Below, piece by piece: positions 1 through 10,144 of a stretch of 64,000 nucleotides of DNA (positions are counted from its first letter, which is position 1; each line of letters begins with the position of its first letter). The notes beneath the pieces are model-generated. The model saw only the letters and a program-made list of their open reading frames with translations, had not been told where the DNA came from and made no database searches. The stretch spans positions 62,001 to 126,000 of the forward strand of contig JAGYIV010000010.1 of the NCBI GenBank assembly GCA_018402345.1, written 5' to 3'. The translations under genes were made by a program, and so were the position numbers. Source of the DNA: Terrimicrobiaceae bacterium. Lineage in GTDB: Bacteria; Verrucomicrobiota; Verrucomicrobiia; Chthoniobacterales; Terrimicrobiaceae.

Positions 1-1640
1 CATGTCGAGACGACCTTGGCGATATCCTCCTCGGTCACCTCCTCGCGAAGAATCGAAGGCTTGCCCTTGTCGGCAGCAGGCTCGCCGTGGGATTCGATTT
101 TTTGAAGCTCGCGCTCCAACTCGGGGAGTTGTCCGTATTGGATTTCGCTGGCGCGGTGCAGATTTCCCTGGCGCTGGGCCTGCTCGAGTTCGGCACGAAG
201 GGCCTCGATTTTTTCAGCGACCTTCTGGGATTTTCCGATCTCCTCCTTTTCCTTCAACCACTGGGCGCGGAGGGTGGCAGATTGTTCCTTCACTTCGGCA
301 AGTTCGCGCTCGAGTTTCTCCAACCGCTCGCGGCTGGCGGCATCCTTTTCCTTTTTCAACGCTTCGCGCTCCATCTCGAGCTGCATCGTCTCGCGCTCGA
401 GTTGGTCGATCTCCGTGGGCAGGGACTCGAGCTCGATCTTCAGCCGCGAGGCGGCCTCGTCCATGAGGTCGACCGCCTTGTCGGGCAGGAACCGATCACT
501 GATGTAGCGGTCGCTGAGCACGGCGGCGGCGATGATCGCGGCATCCTGGATGCGCACGCCGTGGTGGACTTCGTAGCGTTCTTTCAACCCGCGCAGGATG
601 GCGATCGTATCCTCGACGGTGGGCTCGTTGACCATGACAGGCTGGAAGCGTCGCTCGAGCGCGGCGTCCTTCTCGATGTATTTGCGGTATTCGTCGAGGG
701 TCGTGGCACCGATCGTGCGGAGTTCGCCGCGGGCGAGCTGGGGCTTGAGGAGATTCGAGGCGTCCATCGAGCCCTCGGCGGCACCCGCGCCCACGATGGT
801 GTGAAGTTCGTCGATGAACAGGATCACCTCGCCCTCGCTGGCGGTGACCTCTTTCAAAAACGCCTTCAAGCGGTCCTCGAACTCGCCGCGGAATTTCGCT
901 CCGGCGACCATCGCGCCGATATCCATCGCGATGAGGCGCTTGTTTTTCAACGACTCGGGCACGTCCCCGCTCACGATGCGGCGGGCGAGCCCTTCGACGA
1001 TGGCCGTCTTGCCAACGCCAGGTTCGCCGATAAGGACCGGGTTGTTCTTCGAGCGCCGGGAGAGGACCTGCATGGTGCGCCGAATCTCGTCATCACGCCC
1101 GATCACAGGATCGATCTTGCCTTTCCTCGCCAACGCCGTGAGATCGCGCCCGTATTTTTCGAGTGTCTGGTATTTGCCCTCGGGGTCCTGATCGGTCACC
1201 CGCTGGCTGCCGCGCACCTCGACGAGCGCCTTCATGAGCTTGTCGCGGGTCACGCCACTGTCCTTGAGCAGCTTGGCCGCGGCGGCGTTCGACCCCAGAA
1301 GCGACAGCAGGAAATGCTCGACACTCGTGAACTCGTCCTTGAGCGCGGACATCTGCGACTCGGCCTCGTCGAGAAGCTTGCGGAGTTCCTGCGAAAGGTG
1401 CGGCTGGGCAGCACCGCGCACCTTGGCGAATCCGGCGATCGCGTCATTCAAGCGCGCTTCAAGCGCGGTCACCGACACCCCGAGCTTTTCAAGCAGCGGA
1501 CGCGCAAGTCCGTCGGATTGCTCGAGGAGGACCAACAGGAAATGCTCGGTGGTGATCTCGGGGTTCTCGTTTTTCGAGGCAAGGCTCAGGGCCGAGTTCA
1601 ACGCCTCGCGAAGCTTGATGGTGTATTTTTCGGGGTTCAT
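1..1640 (-). CDS. clpB: ATP-dependent disaggregase ClpB (N-terminal ~546 residues, cut by window edge)
   Basis: Translating the minus strand from the ATG at 1640 ([17 protein letters not shown]) gives an open frame running off the window start. It shows the double Clp-N repeat (residues ~1-145), a first AAA+ domain with Walker A GEPGVGKT and Walker [10 protein letters not shown], the [15 protein letters not shown] segment, and the long coiled-coil middle domain (heptad-rich, ~410-520). The middle domain distinguishes ClpB from ClpA/ClpC. The second AAA+ domain lies outside the window. ClpB is a hexameric cytosolic disaggregase working with DnaK. It diverges from yggS with about 70 AT-rich bases between them. 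I saw no CIRCE element or clear sigma-32 promoter there. Confidence 0.95.
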   Translation of the reverse strand, partial: MNPEKYTIKLREALNSALSLASKNENPEITTEHFLLVLLEQSDGLARPLLEKLGVSVTALEARLNDAIAGFAKVRGAAQPHLSQELRKLLDEAESQMSALKDEFTSVEHFLLSLLGSNAAAAKLLKDSGVTRDKLMKALVEVRGSQRVTDQDPEGKYQTLEKYGRDLTALARKGKIDPVIGRDDEIRRTMQVLSRRSKNNPVLIGEPGVGKTAIVEGLARRIVSGDVPESLKNKRLIAMDIGAMVAGAKFRGEFEDRLKAFLKEVTASEGEVILFIDELHTIVGAGAAEGSMDASNLLKPQLARGELRTIGATTLDEYRKYIEKDAALERRFQPVMVNEPTVEDTIAILRGLKERYEVHHGVRIQDAAIIAAAVLSDRYISDRFLPDKAVDLMDEAASRLKIELESLPTEIDQLERETMQLEMEREALKKEKDAASRERLEKLERELAEVKEQSATLRAQWLKEKEEIGKSQKVAEKIEALRAELEQAQRQGNLHRASEIQYGQLPELERELQKIESHGEPAADKGKPSILREEVTEEDIAKVVST

Positions 1641-1712
1641 CGGGATTGCAGAAGATTATGAAATCTCATCGCTCGAGACAACCAGCAGATATATGAATAC
1701 GCACATCAACCC

Positions 1713-2411
1713 ATGAGCGACATCGCACGAAACTTGGACCAGATCAGGGAACGCATCGCCCGCGCGGCGGAATCCGCCGGACGCCGCCAGGAGGATATCC
1801 AACTCGTGGCCGTGTCGAAAACGCATCCGCCGGAAACAATTCGCGAGGCGATTGACGCCGGTCAGGCTGTCTTTGGTGAGAACCGTGTGCAGGACGCCCT
1901 CCCGAAAATCGACGCGCTGCCGCCGGAGACCATCTGGCATTTCATCGGCCACCTCCAATCGAACAAGGTGCGCAAGGCTCTCGGCCAGTTCGCGCTGTTC
2001 CATGGCGTGGACAATGTGGATCTCGCCCGCCAGATGGATCGGATCGCCGGCGAGCTTGGCTTCGAGGCGCGGATTCTCCTCGAGGTGAATGTCTCGGGGG
2101 AGGAATCAAAATTCGGCTTCGCTCCGGAGGCGCTGCCTGCCGCGCTGGAGGCGCTCATTGCCCTCCCACGCCTGAGGATCGAGGGCCTCATGACCATGGC
2201 GCCGTATGCGGAAAATCCCGAATCCGCGCGCCCGCATTTTGCCCGGTTGCGCGAACTCCGCGACGCTCTCGCCCGCACCGCCGGCCTGCCGTTGGCGCAA
2301 CTCTCGATGGGTATGAGCGGCGATTTCGAACAGGGCATCGCCGAAGGCGCGACAATTGTGCGCGTGGGCTCGGCCATTTTCGGCGAACGCCCAGCGACCC
2401 CCTCCAACTAA
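1713..2411 (+). CDS. yggS: YggS/PROSC family PLP homeostasis protein
   Basis: A 232-residue single-domain TIM-barrel PLP-binding protein of normal family length. The PLP lysine sits in LVAVSKTHPP (~residue 36). Family motifs FGENRVQDALPK, WHFIGHLQSNKV, GLMTMAPY and LSMGMSGDFEQGIAEGAT are all present. The family has no known enzymatic reaction and buffers pyridoxal phosphate and vitamin B6 homeostasis in the cytosol. It is transcribed divergently from clpB and ends 4 bases before the convergent SPFH gene. Identification is very secure; the exact physiological role is known only at family level. Confidence 0.95.
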   Translation: MSDIARNLDQIRERIARAAESAGRRQEDIQLVAVSKTHPPETIREAIDAGQAVFGENRVQDALPKIDALPPETIWHFIGHLQSNKVRKALGQFALFHGVDNVDLARQMDRIAGELGFEARILLEVNVSGEESKFGFAPEALPAALEALIALPRLRIEGLMTMAPYAENPESARPHFARLRELRDALARTAGLPLAQLSMGMSGDFEQGIAEGATIVRVGSAIFGERPATPSN

Positions 2412-2415
2412 TCGC

Positions 2416-3319
2416 CTACCTCTGCGGTTCGGCGGCGTCCTGCAGTTGCTTGTCGAGATTCAGAAACGGGACCACTCCGCCGCTGGTGATGCGGGGCAGG
2501 ACTCCGTCCCACTTCTCGATCGAGCGCAATTGAATGATCTCGGGGCTTTGCTGAAGCGCTTCGGCTTCGCGACGAATAGCGTCGGCCCGGGCCTTGGATT
2601 GCACCTCGGTGGAAAACGCCTCAGCGGATGCCCCAAGCTTGCGCTCCTCGGCGGCGGCCTCGGCCTGGGTCACGCGCATGAGTTTTTCGTTTTTCGCCTG
2701 TAGGGCCATCTGCTCGGCCTTAACTTTGGCCTCGATCGCGCGGTTGAACTCATCGGAAAAATTGAAATCCGTGATCGCGAGGTTGGCGATATTGATCGAG
2801 TTGAGGAGGTCTTTTTCGCGAAGGGTATTGTTCAGGAAGTTCGTGAGCGCCTCCTGGATTTGCTGCTTCACGAACTCGCGCTTGGTCACAAGCTCCTCGG
2901 CGGTGAATTTGGCGGTCACGCTTTTGACGCATTCCTGGATGCGCCGGTTGCACGAGCGAGGCCGAAACCTTCGGAAGCGTCCCGATTTTTTGATAAATCT
3001 GCGGGGCCAAATCGCCGTTCAGCGAAAACTGGGTCGTGACCTGCGTGGTGACGGTCTGGAGATCCTTGGAAGCGGCGGTGGCCTGTTCCTTGCTTGCGGT
3101 CAGGCGGATGTCCACCTGCTCGACTTGGTCCATGAAGGGTTTCTTGATGTGGAACCCTTCCCTCAAGGCCACCGGTTGCACGGCACCGAGCGTGCGCACG
3201 ACTCCCACGTGCCCGCTTTCGACGATGACTGTCATGCTCCCGATCAGGGCGAAGGCGATGACCAAAAGGACAAGAAGAGGAGTGAGAATGCGGGCGAGGT
3301 TGTTTGCTGGATTGCTCAT
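2416..3319 (-). pseudogene. SPFH/prohibitin-family membrane protein, single frameshift
   Basis: Two overlapping reading frames together make one prohibitin-like protein. The 5' part starts at 3319 with a membrane anchor (ILTPLLVLLVIAFALIGSM) and the SPFH segment (VESGHVGVVRTLG, GFHIKKPF). The 3' part continues from about 2940 with VTAKFTAEELVTKREFVKQQ and an Ala/Glu-rich coiled coil. The frames join if one base near 2941 is removed, reading LVQPAIQECVKS. SPFH proteins form ring assemblies on the membrane and regulate FtsH-type proteases. As written the protein would be cut mid-SPFH domain. I see no slippery heptamer, so I prefer mutation or a sequencing indel over programmed frameshifting. 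Confidence 0.85.
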
Positions 3320-3374
3320 GGCGGGGAGACCCTATACGCCAGATCGCCAACGCCGCAACCGAAAGCGGACGAAG

Positions 3375-5651
3375 TCAAGGCGCGGTCTCGACGCCTGCGA
3401 GCATCTTCTCGAACGACGCGTCGGGAGCGGCTCCGAGCTTTTTTGCAATCTCGTAATGCTTTCGGGCCAACTCGAGCGATGTCGGAGCGGTCCGGGCATG
3501 GGCCACCGCGAGATTGAAGTGCGCATTCTGAAAGTCGCCATCCAGCGCGACACTTTTCTCGAACGCCTCGCGGGCCTCGAGATGCCTCCCCCGTGTCTTG
3601 CCGAGCGCGATGCCGAGGTAGTTGTAGGCGACGGCGTTGTTCGGATCGTTTTTCAGAACCTCCTGCAAAACGCTTGCCGCCTCACCGACATTTCCAAGGC
3701 GTGTTTGGGCATTCGCAAGATTCAACAATGCAGAAACGTCGCCTGGCTTGATCACAAGCACCTTCTTGAGCGTTCCCGTGGCCAGCGTGTTCCTTCCCAA
3801 GGCAAGCTGCGCGATCGCGAGGTTTGTCAGAAGCACCGTGTCCTCGGGCGCGTCGTTCACAAGAGCGCGAAGGATTTTCTCGGCTTCCATGGCGTTCCCT
3901 TCGGCCATCAGACGCTCGGCTTCACCGAGAGAGGGAGGAAGTGACCGTGAATCCTCGGCAGGCTGCGGAGGAACCGGATCCTGTCGCTTGGCAAGCGCGG
4001 GGCGAGCTGGTGCGGGAGTGGAGACTGGAGTTGGCTCGGGAGTGGGCTCAGGCTCAAGAGCAGGCTCAGGTGTCGAGACGGGCTCAGGGCTTGGTGCGGC
4101 TTCCGCAACAGGAGACAAATCGCCTCCGGCGGGGGGTGCCTCCACTTTTTTAACCACGGCGAAGCTCGCATCCGCCTCCTCGACAGGCTCGCTCAACGTG
4201 GCGATATGCGCCGTGAGTTCATTGGACTGCGTCTGAAGGTCGATCAGTCGGCGCTCCAATTCCGAAGCGGATTTCAGCCGGTCGTTTTGCTCGCCGATTC
4301 TTGTCAGGATGATCCCGCGAAGCAACTTGCCTTCCTCAAGGAGGCTTTGTTGCTCGGGCGTAGGCATGGGGTTCAGCCCGAGGCGCGTGATCTCGGAGGT
4401 GGTTTTCTCCAACTGGGCGAACAGCAGGCGTGTCTGAGACTCATCCCCCTCGATATGACCGCGGAGCGCGGCAAGGCGCGCCTGGATTTCGGTCATTTCA
4501 CGTTGAAGCAAGTCGAGCTGGGCTTTTCCGAGCTTCTCCTCGTTCGCAACAGCAAGCGCCTTTTCGGTTTTGTCCAACCGGATGGCCAACTCGCTGTTGA
4601 TGCGTTGGAGTTCGGCCATGCGCTCGAAGTCGGTGGATTGTGCCGCGAGGCGTTTCTCCAGTTCGACCTTGGCTTGCTCAAACTCCGCCTCGAATTCCGC
4701 GCGGGTGAGCTCGAGGGACTTCTTCAACGCCGTATTCTCCTTGCGAAGCGATGCGACCTCCTCGTCGTTGTCCTTGAGTTTTTGAATCCTCGCCAGCGCC
4801 TTGTCGCGCTCCCGGGCCACGGCCTTCCTGTCGTCCAGCACCTTGGCAAGGTTGCTCTCGCTTTCGCGGATGTAGTCCGAGGCGCGACGCAACTTGCCGG
4901 TCAGGCGTTCGCGGTCGTCCTTCAGGAAGGCGTTTTCGGATTCGAGATCGGCGATGCGCGAGGAAAGCTTCAACACCTTTTCGTCGGGCGGAAGGTCCAC
5001 CTTAGCGCGCAGGGTCTCGAGTTCCCTCGACGCGCTGTCGAGCGAGGCCTCGGCCTGCGCAAGACTGGACTTCGCGGCCACCATCTCGGTCTTCACTTTC
5101 TCGACCTCCATCTTGGAACTGCTCAACTCCGCCTTCACGCCGGTCACCTCACCCCTCAGACGCTTGATCTCGGCCCGCGCCTCAGCGAGTTCCCGAACGA
5201 GACCAAGATCGGTTGCCGAAGCGGATGACGGGGCCACGACCTGGGGAGTCGACTGAGAACCAGGTCCAACCCGCGTGGAAATTTGGGGCGCCGGAATGTC
5301 GATTTCGAAACTCTTCTTCGGCATCGGATCGGGAGCGGCGGCTGCAGGCAGCGCCCCCCCCTGCTCGATCGTGGCCTGCAACCGCTCGATTCCCTCTTTG
5401 GCTTTGCGGAGCCTGTATTCGACCACCATCGACTGCCAGTCGGGATCGCTTTGGCGGATTTGTTCGAGAACCTCTTGCGTGGCGGCGTATCTGTTCAAGG
5501 CATCGCGCGTTTGACCATTCCGCTCGCTGGCCTCGCCTGCTTGGAACTCTTGGTATGCCCTTAGAAACAATGTCGACGGGTCCTTCGCGAATACACGGCA
5601 GGGAGTGAGAAAAAGGGCGGATGCAAGGAGCGCCGGAAGGAGTCGTTTCAT
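3375..5651 (-). CDS. Secreted/periplasmic coiled-coil and TPR protein
   Basis: 758 residues. An N-terminal signal peptide (MKRLLPALLASALFLTPCRVFA) is followed by a short helical TPR-like region. A long coiled coil spans ~150-490 (repeated ELAEARAEIKRLRGE-type heptads). A Pro/Glu-rich linker follows (~520-565, with repeated EPTPEP units), then at least three TPR units at the C-terminus (ALVNDAPEDTVLLTNLAIAQ, LVIKPGDVSALLNLANAQ, LKNDPNNAVAYNYLGIALG). Probably a periplasmic scaffold or cell-envelope adaptor; no catalytic motif is visible. It lies downstream of the acyl-CoA synthetase on the same strand with a 59-base gap. The low-complexity linker causes long spurious antisense frames. Confidence 0.8.
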   Translation of the reverse strand: MKRLLPALLASALFLTPCRVFAKDPSTLFLRAYQEFQAGEASERNGQTRDALNRYAATQEVLEQIRQSDPDWQSMVVEYRLRKAKEGIERLQATIEQGGALPAAAAPDPMPKKSFEIDIPAPQISTRVGPGSQSTPQVVAPSSASATDLGLVRELAEARAEIKRLRGEVTGVKAELSSSKMEVEKVKTEMVAAKSSLAQAEASLDSASRELETLRAKVDLPPDEKVLKLSSRIADLESENAFLKDDRERLTGKLRRASDYIRESESNLAKVLDDRKAVARERDKALARIQKLKDNDEEVASLRKENTALKKSLELTRAEFEAEFEQAKVELEKRLAAQSTDFERMAELQRINSELAIRLDKTEKALAVANEEKLGKAQLDLLQREMTEIQARLAALRGHIEGDESQTRLLFAQLEKTTSEITRLGLNPMPTPEQQSLLEEGKLLRGIILTRIGEQNDRLKSASELERRLIDLQTQSNELTAHIATLSEPVEEADASFAVVKKVEAPPAGGDLSPVAEAAPSPEPVSTPEPALEPEPTPEPTPVSTPAPARPALAKRQDPVPPQPAEDSRSLPPSLGEAERLMAEGNAMEAEKILRALVNDAPEDTVLLTNLAIAQLALGRNTLATGTLKKVLVIKPGDVSALLNLANAQTRLGNVGEAASVLQEVLKNDPNNAVAYNYLGIALGKTRGRHLEAREAFEKSVALDGDFQNAHFNLAVAHARTAPTSLELARKHYEIAKKLGAAPDASFEKMLAGVETAP

Positions 5652-5710
5652 GGAAAGGGTGCGCGAATCTGAACGATCGACATGGGCAGATCAACCGGAA
5701 TCCCGGAATG

Positions 5711-7645
5711 TCAATGACCGTGACCGAACATCTCTGAAACCAAGCCAGCATACCGCGCGTCGATCACATGGCGCTTGAGCTTGAATGTGCGCGTCATCTC
5801 ATCACCCGCCTCGAATGCCTTGGGAACAAACCGGAAAACCGCCACGCGCTCAAAGGATTTGAACCCTGTGCCGTGGTTCACCAAGCGCCTGATCTCCGAT
5901 TCGACAAGCGCATGGGCCTCGCTGCTTGCGGCCACCTCCGCAAGCGTGGAAAACCCGAATCCCGCCTGCCGCAGATGCTCCAACGAGGGCACGATCAACG
6001 CACCGAGCATCTTGCAGTCCTGCCCGACCACCATGCACTGATCGATATACGGCGACTCGACCAACCTCCCCTCGATCGGCACAGGTTCGATGTTCTCGCC
6101 GTTGAGTAGAACGATTGTCTCCTTCGAGCGGCCGAGGATTTTCACGCAGTCGTTGAAGGTCACCATGCCGATATCTCCGGTGTTCATCCACCCATCGCGG
6201 AGCACCTTCGCCGTCGCCTCGGGGTCCTTGTAGTAGCCCTTCATCACTTGCGGCCCCCTGACGTGAATCTCACCACGCAAGCCCCGCCCGCCGCCTTTTC
6301 TCGCGCTGTCGGGATAAAGAATCGATCCATCCTGCAAATCCACGATCCGCACCTCGGTGGCGGGATAGACCGGTCCCACCGTGCCAATGACCAGATTGTC
6401 CCATGTCCGCACCGCAAGCACCGGCGATGTCTCGGTCATGCCATAACCCTCGAGCACGGGAATGCCGATGAAGTTGAAAAACTCGTCCACATGCGGTTGC
6501 AGCGCGCCGCCGCCGGAGATCGTGCCGCGGAACTCCCCGCCGACAACCGCCCGCAGCTTCCGCAACACCAGACCGTCGAGCAGCGCGGCGGGAAGAACCG
6601 AGACAGCCCATGCCGCCGCGCGCGCCACAGCAATCGGAAGCGACTCGAGGATCGAGCGCCCGTGGATGTCCAACTCCTGCCCGCGGAAGAAACGCTCGGC
6701 CCGCTTCACATGCCGCGTCGCCCGGTAGGCCAGATGGAACAACGCCCGTCGCACCGGGGGAGCCTGTTTCACATTGCCGAGGATTTTCAAATACAGGTTC
6801 TCCCAGAGCCTCGGGGCGGAGGCCATGACCGTCGGGCGCACCGTTTTCAAATCCTCGGCGAGTGAGCGCAGGCTGGTGTAGTGGGTGCACACGCCACGCG
6901 ACACCGAAAGCATCTCAAATCCCCGTTCGTAGCTGTGCCAGATCGGCAAAATCGACAATGCGCGATCTCCGGAGCGCAAATCCAAGGGCAAATACTCGAT
7001 CTGCGAGCAGGCATTCGCATGGGTCAACTGCACCCCCTTCGGAGTGCCTGTCGTGCCCGAGGTGTAAATGATCGTAAAGAGGTCCTCGGGAAGCACCCCA
7101 GCGGCACGCTCCTCCGCACGGCGGTCCCCCTCCCCGCGCATCGCTGCGCCTCTTGCCATCAAGTCCTCCAACCGCATCACGCCCACGGGCACCTCCTGCC
7201 CTGGAGCCATCACCACGACCCGCTCGACATGCGGCAGATGCTCCCGATGCGCCATCAACCGCCCCAGCATGGCCTTGCTCTCGACGAATACCGTGCGCGA
7301 ATCCGAATGCGTCAGGATATGCAGCATCTCAGCGTCCGTGATATCCGTGCCCCTCGGCACATCGGCCGCACCGGCGAGCAAAATCCCGTAGTCGCTGAGA
7401 ATCCACTCGAGCCGGTTGTCCGCGAGCACCGCCACATGATCACGCGCCCGCACCCCCAGATCGATCAACGCCGTGGCGAGATCCAGCCCCTTCCCGTAGA
7501 CCTCGCGGAACGTGATCGCCTTGTATTCGCCGGCCTTGTCCTTTTGCGCAAACGCAGGAAGATCGGCATACTGCGTGGCCGAACGGCGATACACTTCAAC
7601 CAACGTGGACCCGAACCGCGGGCTTGGTGACATCGAGGGACTCAT
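5711..7645 (-). CDS. AMP-dependent long-chain acyl-CoA synthetase (FadD15-like)
   Basis: ANL-superfamily adenylating enzyme, 644 residues from the ATG at 7645 (MSPSMSPSPRFG). The open frame extends upstream to 7786, but the extra residues do not resemble the family and overlap the WYL gene. Signatures: P-loop YTSGTTGTPKGV, IWHSYERGFE, adenylate-binding GYGMTETSPV, MNTGDIG, and the hinge/A10 region ILGRSKETIVLLNGENIEP. These fit eukaryote-like long-chain fatty acyl-CoA synthetases that activate fatty acids to acyl-AMP then acyl-CoA at the membrane. Substrate length cannot be read from sequence. It may be co-transcribed with the TPR gene downstream. Confidence 0.9.
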   Translation of the reverse strand: MSPSMSPSPRFGSTLVEVYRRSATQYADLPAFAQKDKAGEYKAITFREVYGKGLDLATALIDLGVRARDHVAVLADNRLEWILSDYGILLAGAADVPRGTDITDAEMLHILTHSDSRTVFVESKAMLGRLMAHREHLPHVERVVVMAPGQEVPVGVMRLEDLMARGAAMRGEGDRRAEERAAGVLPEDLFTIIYTSGTTGTPKGVQLTHANACSQIEYLPLDLRSGDRALSILPIWHSYERGFEMLSVSRGVCTHYTSLRSLAEDLKTVRPTVMASAPRLWENLYLKILGNVKQAPPVRRALFHLAYRATRHVKRAERFFRGQELDIHGRSILESLPIAVARAAAWAVSVLPAALLDGLVLRKLRAVVGGEFRGTISGGGALQPHVDEFFNFIGIPVLEGYGMTETSPVLAVRTWDNLVIGTVGPVYPATEVRIVDLQDGSILYPDSARKGGGRGLRGEIHVRGPQVMKGYYKDPEATAKVLRDGWMNTGDIGMVTFNDCVKILGRSKETIVLLNGENIEPVPIEGRLVESPYIDQCMVVGQDCKMLGALIVPSLEHLRQAGFGFSTLAEVAASSEAHALVESEIRRLVNHGTGFKSFERVAVFRFVPKAFEAGDEMTRTFKLKRHVIDARYAGLVSEMFGHGH

Positions 7646-7668
7646 AGCGCCCACATCTCCGCCGATCC

Positions 7669-8693
7669 TCACGGAAACATCAAGCGCTGTAATTCTCGGC
7701 CATGCGGCGCGCAGAGTCGGCAATCGACTCGCGCAACTCCGCTTAGCTCGACCACCTTCACATACGGACCCCAACTCAGAATCCACGGCGCCACCTCCAG
7801 CGTCGAGTTGAGCGGCAGCACAAGGCGGAGACGTCCACCGGGCAATTCCCGCACCTTCTGGTGAGGATGCCAGACCGTTTCCTTGACGCGCTGGGCGGCC
7901 TTCGACTCGAACTCAAGCACGACGTCAAACGCAGGTCCGGTCCCCAGCACACTCCCGAAGCTGTGTTGAAGCAACTCGCGCGGATGTTGCACAGGCTCTT
8001 CCATGAACTTCTGCGGGGTGATTTTCATGCCACTCGCCCTCGCGAATGCGAAGGGGTGAGCTTCCGCGTGCGCGTGTCAGTGCCGTAGAAATACCAGCGC
8101 CCATGATTCATCGCCATGAGATGCGGCTCGATCGACTTGGACTTGGGCGAACTGTTCGCCGGGCTTTTGTATTGAAACTCCACCACGCGGCGGTCGCGAA
8201 TGGCGCGGTGCAGGAGGTTGAAAAGCTTCAGTTCCCTCACCTCCGTCGCCCCGCTGCTCCCCGTCGGAGGCTTGTCGGCAAACCGGAAAAGCACATTTGT
8301 CGTCCAGTTGTTCCAACTTTTTGTTCCCGTAAGAATGCCGAACATCCGCTCGAAGGAAGACAACATATGCCGCCCAAGCTCGCTGCCAGCAAACGGCGCG
8401 AGGCATTGTTGGAAAAACGAAAGCACAAGATAATCCCGATCCTCCAACTCCATCGGAGGGAGGAATTGCGAGTTGCTGTTCACCACATAACTCCTCGCCG
8501 AGGCATCCCACTCCACATCCATCTCAAGCCGGTCCTGAATGAACCGCAAATCCCGAAGCACCGTCGCCCGATCCACCTCGAACTCATTCTGGAGATCGGT
8601 GCAATTCACCTTCCCGCCGTTCTTGGTTTCGTTCTGAAGAAAGGCGACCATGCGGAAAATCCGCTCAATGCCCGTGCGTGTATTTTTGCCCAT
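7669..8693 (-). pseudogene. WYL-domain transcriptional regulator, split by a frameshift
   Basis: The 5' part (ATG at 8693, MGKNTRTGIERI) contains a winged HTH of the DeoR/YafY type (CTDLQNEFEVDRATVLRDLR) and most of a WYL domain (VVEFQYKS, HLMAMNHGRWYFYGTD). At about 8045-8050 the frame breaks after TRKLTP. The neighbouring frame continues FAFARASGMKITPQKF and the C-terminal WCX-like domain to 7669. Restoring one base gives a normal ~340-residue WYL regulator, a one-component sensor that usually controls genes nearby. It is divergent from the secreted protein at 8824. As written, the WCX extension is lost. Confidence 0.8.
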
Positions 8694-8823
8694 GGGGTGG
8701 ATGGTTTCTCGAAAAGTATCGAAATACTCCTCACCAACGCACCACGCAAGGCCAAGCTCATTGATGAAAAAACCCCGCCTTGTTGCAGATGCTGCGACCT
8801 GTTTACCAATAAACTCCGGCAAC

Positions 8824-9150
8824 ATGTCTTCCTTGCTTTCCGCACTTGCAGCCGCTCTGCTCCTCACCTTCTCGCTTCGTTCCGCAAATGCCGAAACTCC
8901 ACGGCCTGCTGTTCCCGCCACAGCAAGCACCCCCGACTCAAGCCCTGCAAACGGCCTTCATGAAGTCGTTGTCACCGGCCGGGGCGTCACCGACGAGGAG
9001 GCCTTGAAAGCCGCGTTCGTCATGGCCCATGCGGATGCGCTCAAAAAGCTCGCCCAAATGGATACCAAGCTCATGAAACATGACGAAGCTCTCCGCGTGA
9101 TCTGGCAGGAACTTCAACCATTGGTTACTCCGGTCAGACTTCCCACATGA
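8824..9150 (+). CDS. Secreted LPP20/FlgT-like protein, probably truncated
   Basis: 108 residues starting with a signal peptide (MSSLLSALAAALLLTFSLRSANA). The mature part has HEVVVTGRGVTDEEALKAAF followed by a helix, matching the beta-strand plus EEAL..A helix signature of LPP20, FlgT and other CsgG-associated envelope proteins. In another frame past the stop (about 9135-9230) the sequence still reads sensibly (GIKISGGLLRKFREFHGLDA), so the gene is probably frameshifted and originally longer. It is followed by TPR and CsgG-like remnants, suggesting one damaged outer-membrane-associated locus. Function beyond this family resemblance is unknown. Confidence 0.5.
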   Translation: MSSLLSALAAALLLTFSLRSANAETPRPAVPATASTPDSSPANGLHEVVVTGRGVTDEEALKAAFVMAHADALKKLAQMDTKLMKHDEALRVIWQELQPLVTPVRLPT

Positions 9151-9330
9151 CAGCGGCATCAAAATCTCCGGGGGCCTTTTGAGGAAATTCCGTGAATTTC
9201 ACGGGCTGGATGCTCTGGACATTCTGCAGCAACTTTGCAACCCGGTTCCCCTAGCCTCCCCACGCTCCCGGAGACGGCGCTTCGCGCCTGAAGATAGGGT
9301 CCGCTGCGGCGAGCCGACCCTTGCTACCCA

Positions 9331-9699
9331 ATGATCGCGAAGATGCGCAACAAGGCGGCGGCACAGATTTTTGAAACCCTCCACCCGAGCGTGCTGAAAA
9401 TCCGGCGCTCGATCGGGGTCACCAAAAGCATCTCCGCCAAACAAGCCGTCCGCCTCGCCAATGCCGGCATCTGGCTTGAAGCCGTCGCAGCCGCCGAACA
9501 AGGCGTGCAAGAATTGCCTGCCAACCCCGAGGCCCGCTACATCCTCGCCATCGTCTACCAAGGCACAGGCCGCTACGCCGACGCCGACAAAACGCTCAAG
9601 CAACTCGTAGGCATGTCCTCAAACGCCAAATACGCAAAAGCCATCCGCGAAAACCAAGCCGTCTGGCAAAACGCCGCCCGCTTCCAACAGCAGATCGTG
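9331..9699 (+). CDS. TPR-containing fragment, partner of the CsgG-like gene
   Basis: Open frame of about 123 residues before the next likely start. It has one or two tetratricopeptide units (QAVRLANAGIWLEAVAAAEQ, NPEARYILAIVYQGTGRYAD). No signal peptide is visible at the ATG used here, which suggests the true start is upstream in a broken frame. The frame runs without a stop into the CsgG-like sequence beginning at 9700. Either two genes have fused by a frameshift, or this is a single multidomain protein. CsgG/LPP20/TPR combinations are common in bacterial envelope systems. Low confidence in boundaries. Confidence 0.45.
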
Positions 9700-10144
9700 A
9701 TGAGCCGCCGATTCGCCCTGCCCTTGATCCTCGCCATCCTAGCGACTATCTCCCCACTCCACGCCGAAGACCCCTCGCTCGCCGTGATCACCGAGGACCT
9801 CAGCGGCGAGATCGGCGATGGCGCGCATCGAAATGGTCGAGTCCCTCGCGGAATCCGGCATCTCGCGCGCTCCCGGCGTCTCGCTCATCAGCCGCCGCCA
9901 CCTCGAGAAGCTCCTCGCCGAGCAAGGCCTCGCCTACAACAACATCGTCAACGACCGCGCCCGCTTGGGCCGCCTCGCCGGAGCGCATGTCCTGCTCATG
10001 GTCAGCATCGGCAACACCCCCATCACCACCGATGTCGAAGAAGGCGTCCGCGACGTCTCGCTCCGCAAGGGCGCTCGCACCCTCTGGAGCAACAGCGTCC
10101 AAATCCTCAAAGAAGCCTGGCTGACTCCGGACCTCAGAGATTAA
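9700..10144 (+). pseudogene. CsgG/LpoB-like envelope protein, frameshifted
   Basis: From the ATG at 9700 a signal peptide (MSRRFALPLILAILATISPLHA) is followed by LAVITEDLSGEIGDG. Around 9817 the meaningful frame shifts by one and continues MVESLAESGISRAPGVSLISR, RRHLEKLLAEQGLAYNNI and LGRLAGAHVLLMVSIGN. That order is the classic CsgG-type arrangement: a strand, a helix selecting 'members', an 'RRHLEKLLAEQ' helix, then a 'GRLAGA..LL.GSI' strand. Such proteins form or regulate outer-membrane secretion channels or act as accessory lipoproteins. The protein stops early at 10144 relative to typical CsgG domains. With the LPP20-like gene it forms one decayed locus. Confidence 0.5.

Noticed and set aside
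87-1661. Long plus-strand open frame (524 codons)
   Set aside because: It is the antisense shadow of clpB, whose minus-strand frame shows all ClpB motifs; the plus frame has no domain and is Leu/Arg/Glu-biased.
2935-2950. Programmed frameshifting in the SPFH gene
   Set aside because: No slippery heptamer or downstream pseudoknot seen; several other unrelated genes have the same kind of single-base break.
4206-5228. Plus-strand 340-codon frame
   Set aside because: Antisense to the coiled-coil/TPR gene; composition mirrors heptad repeats.
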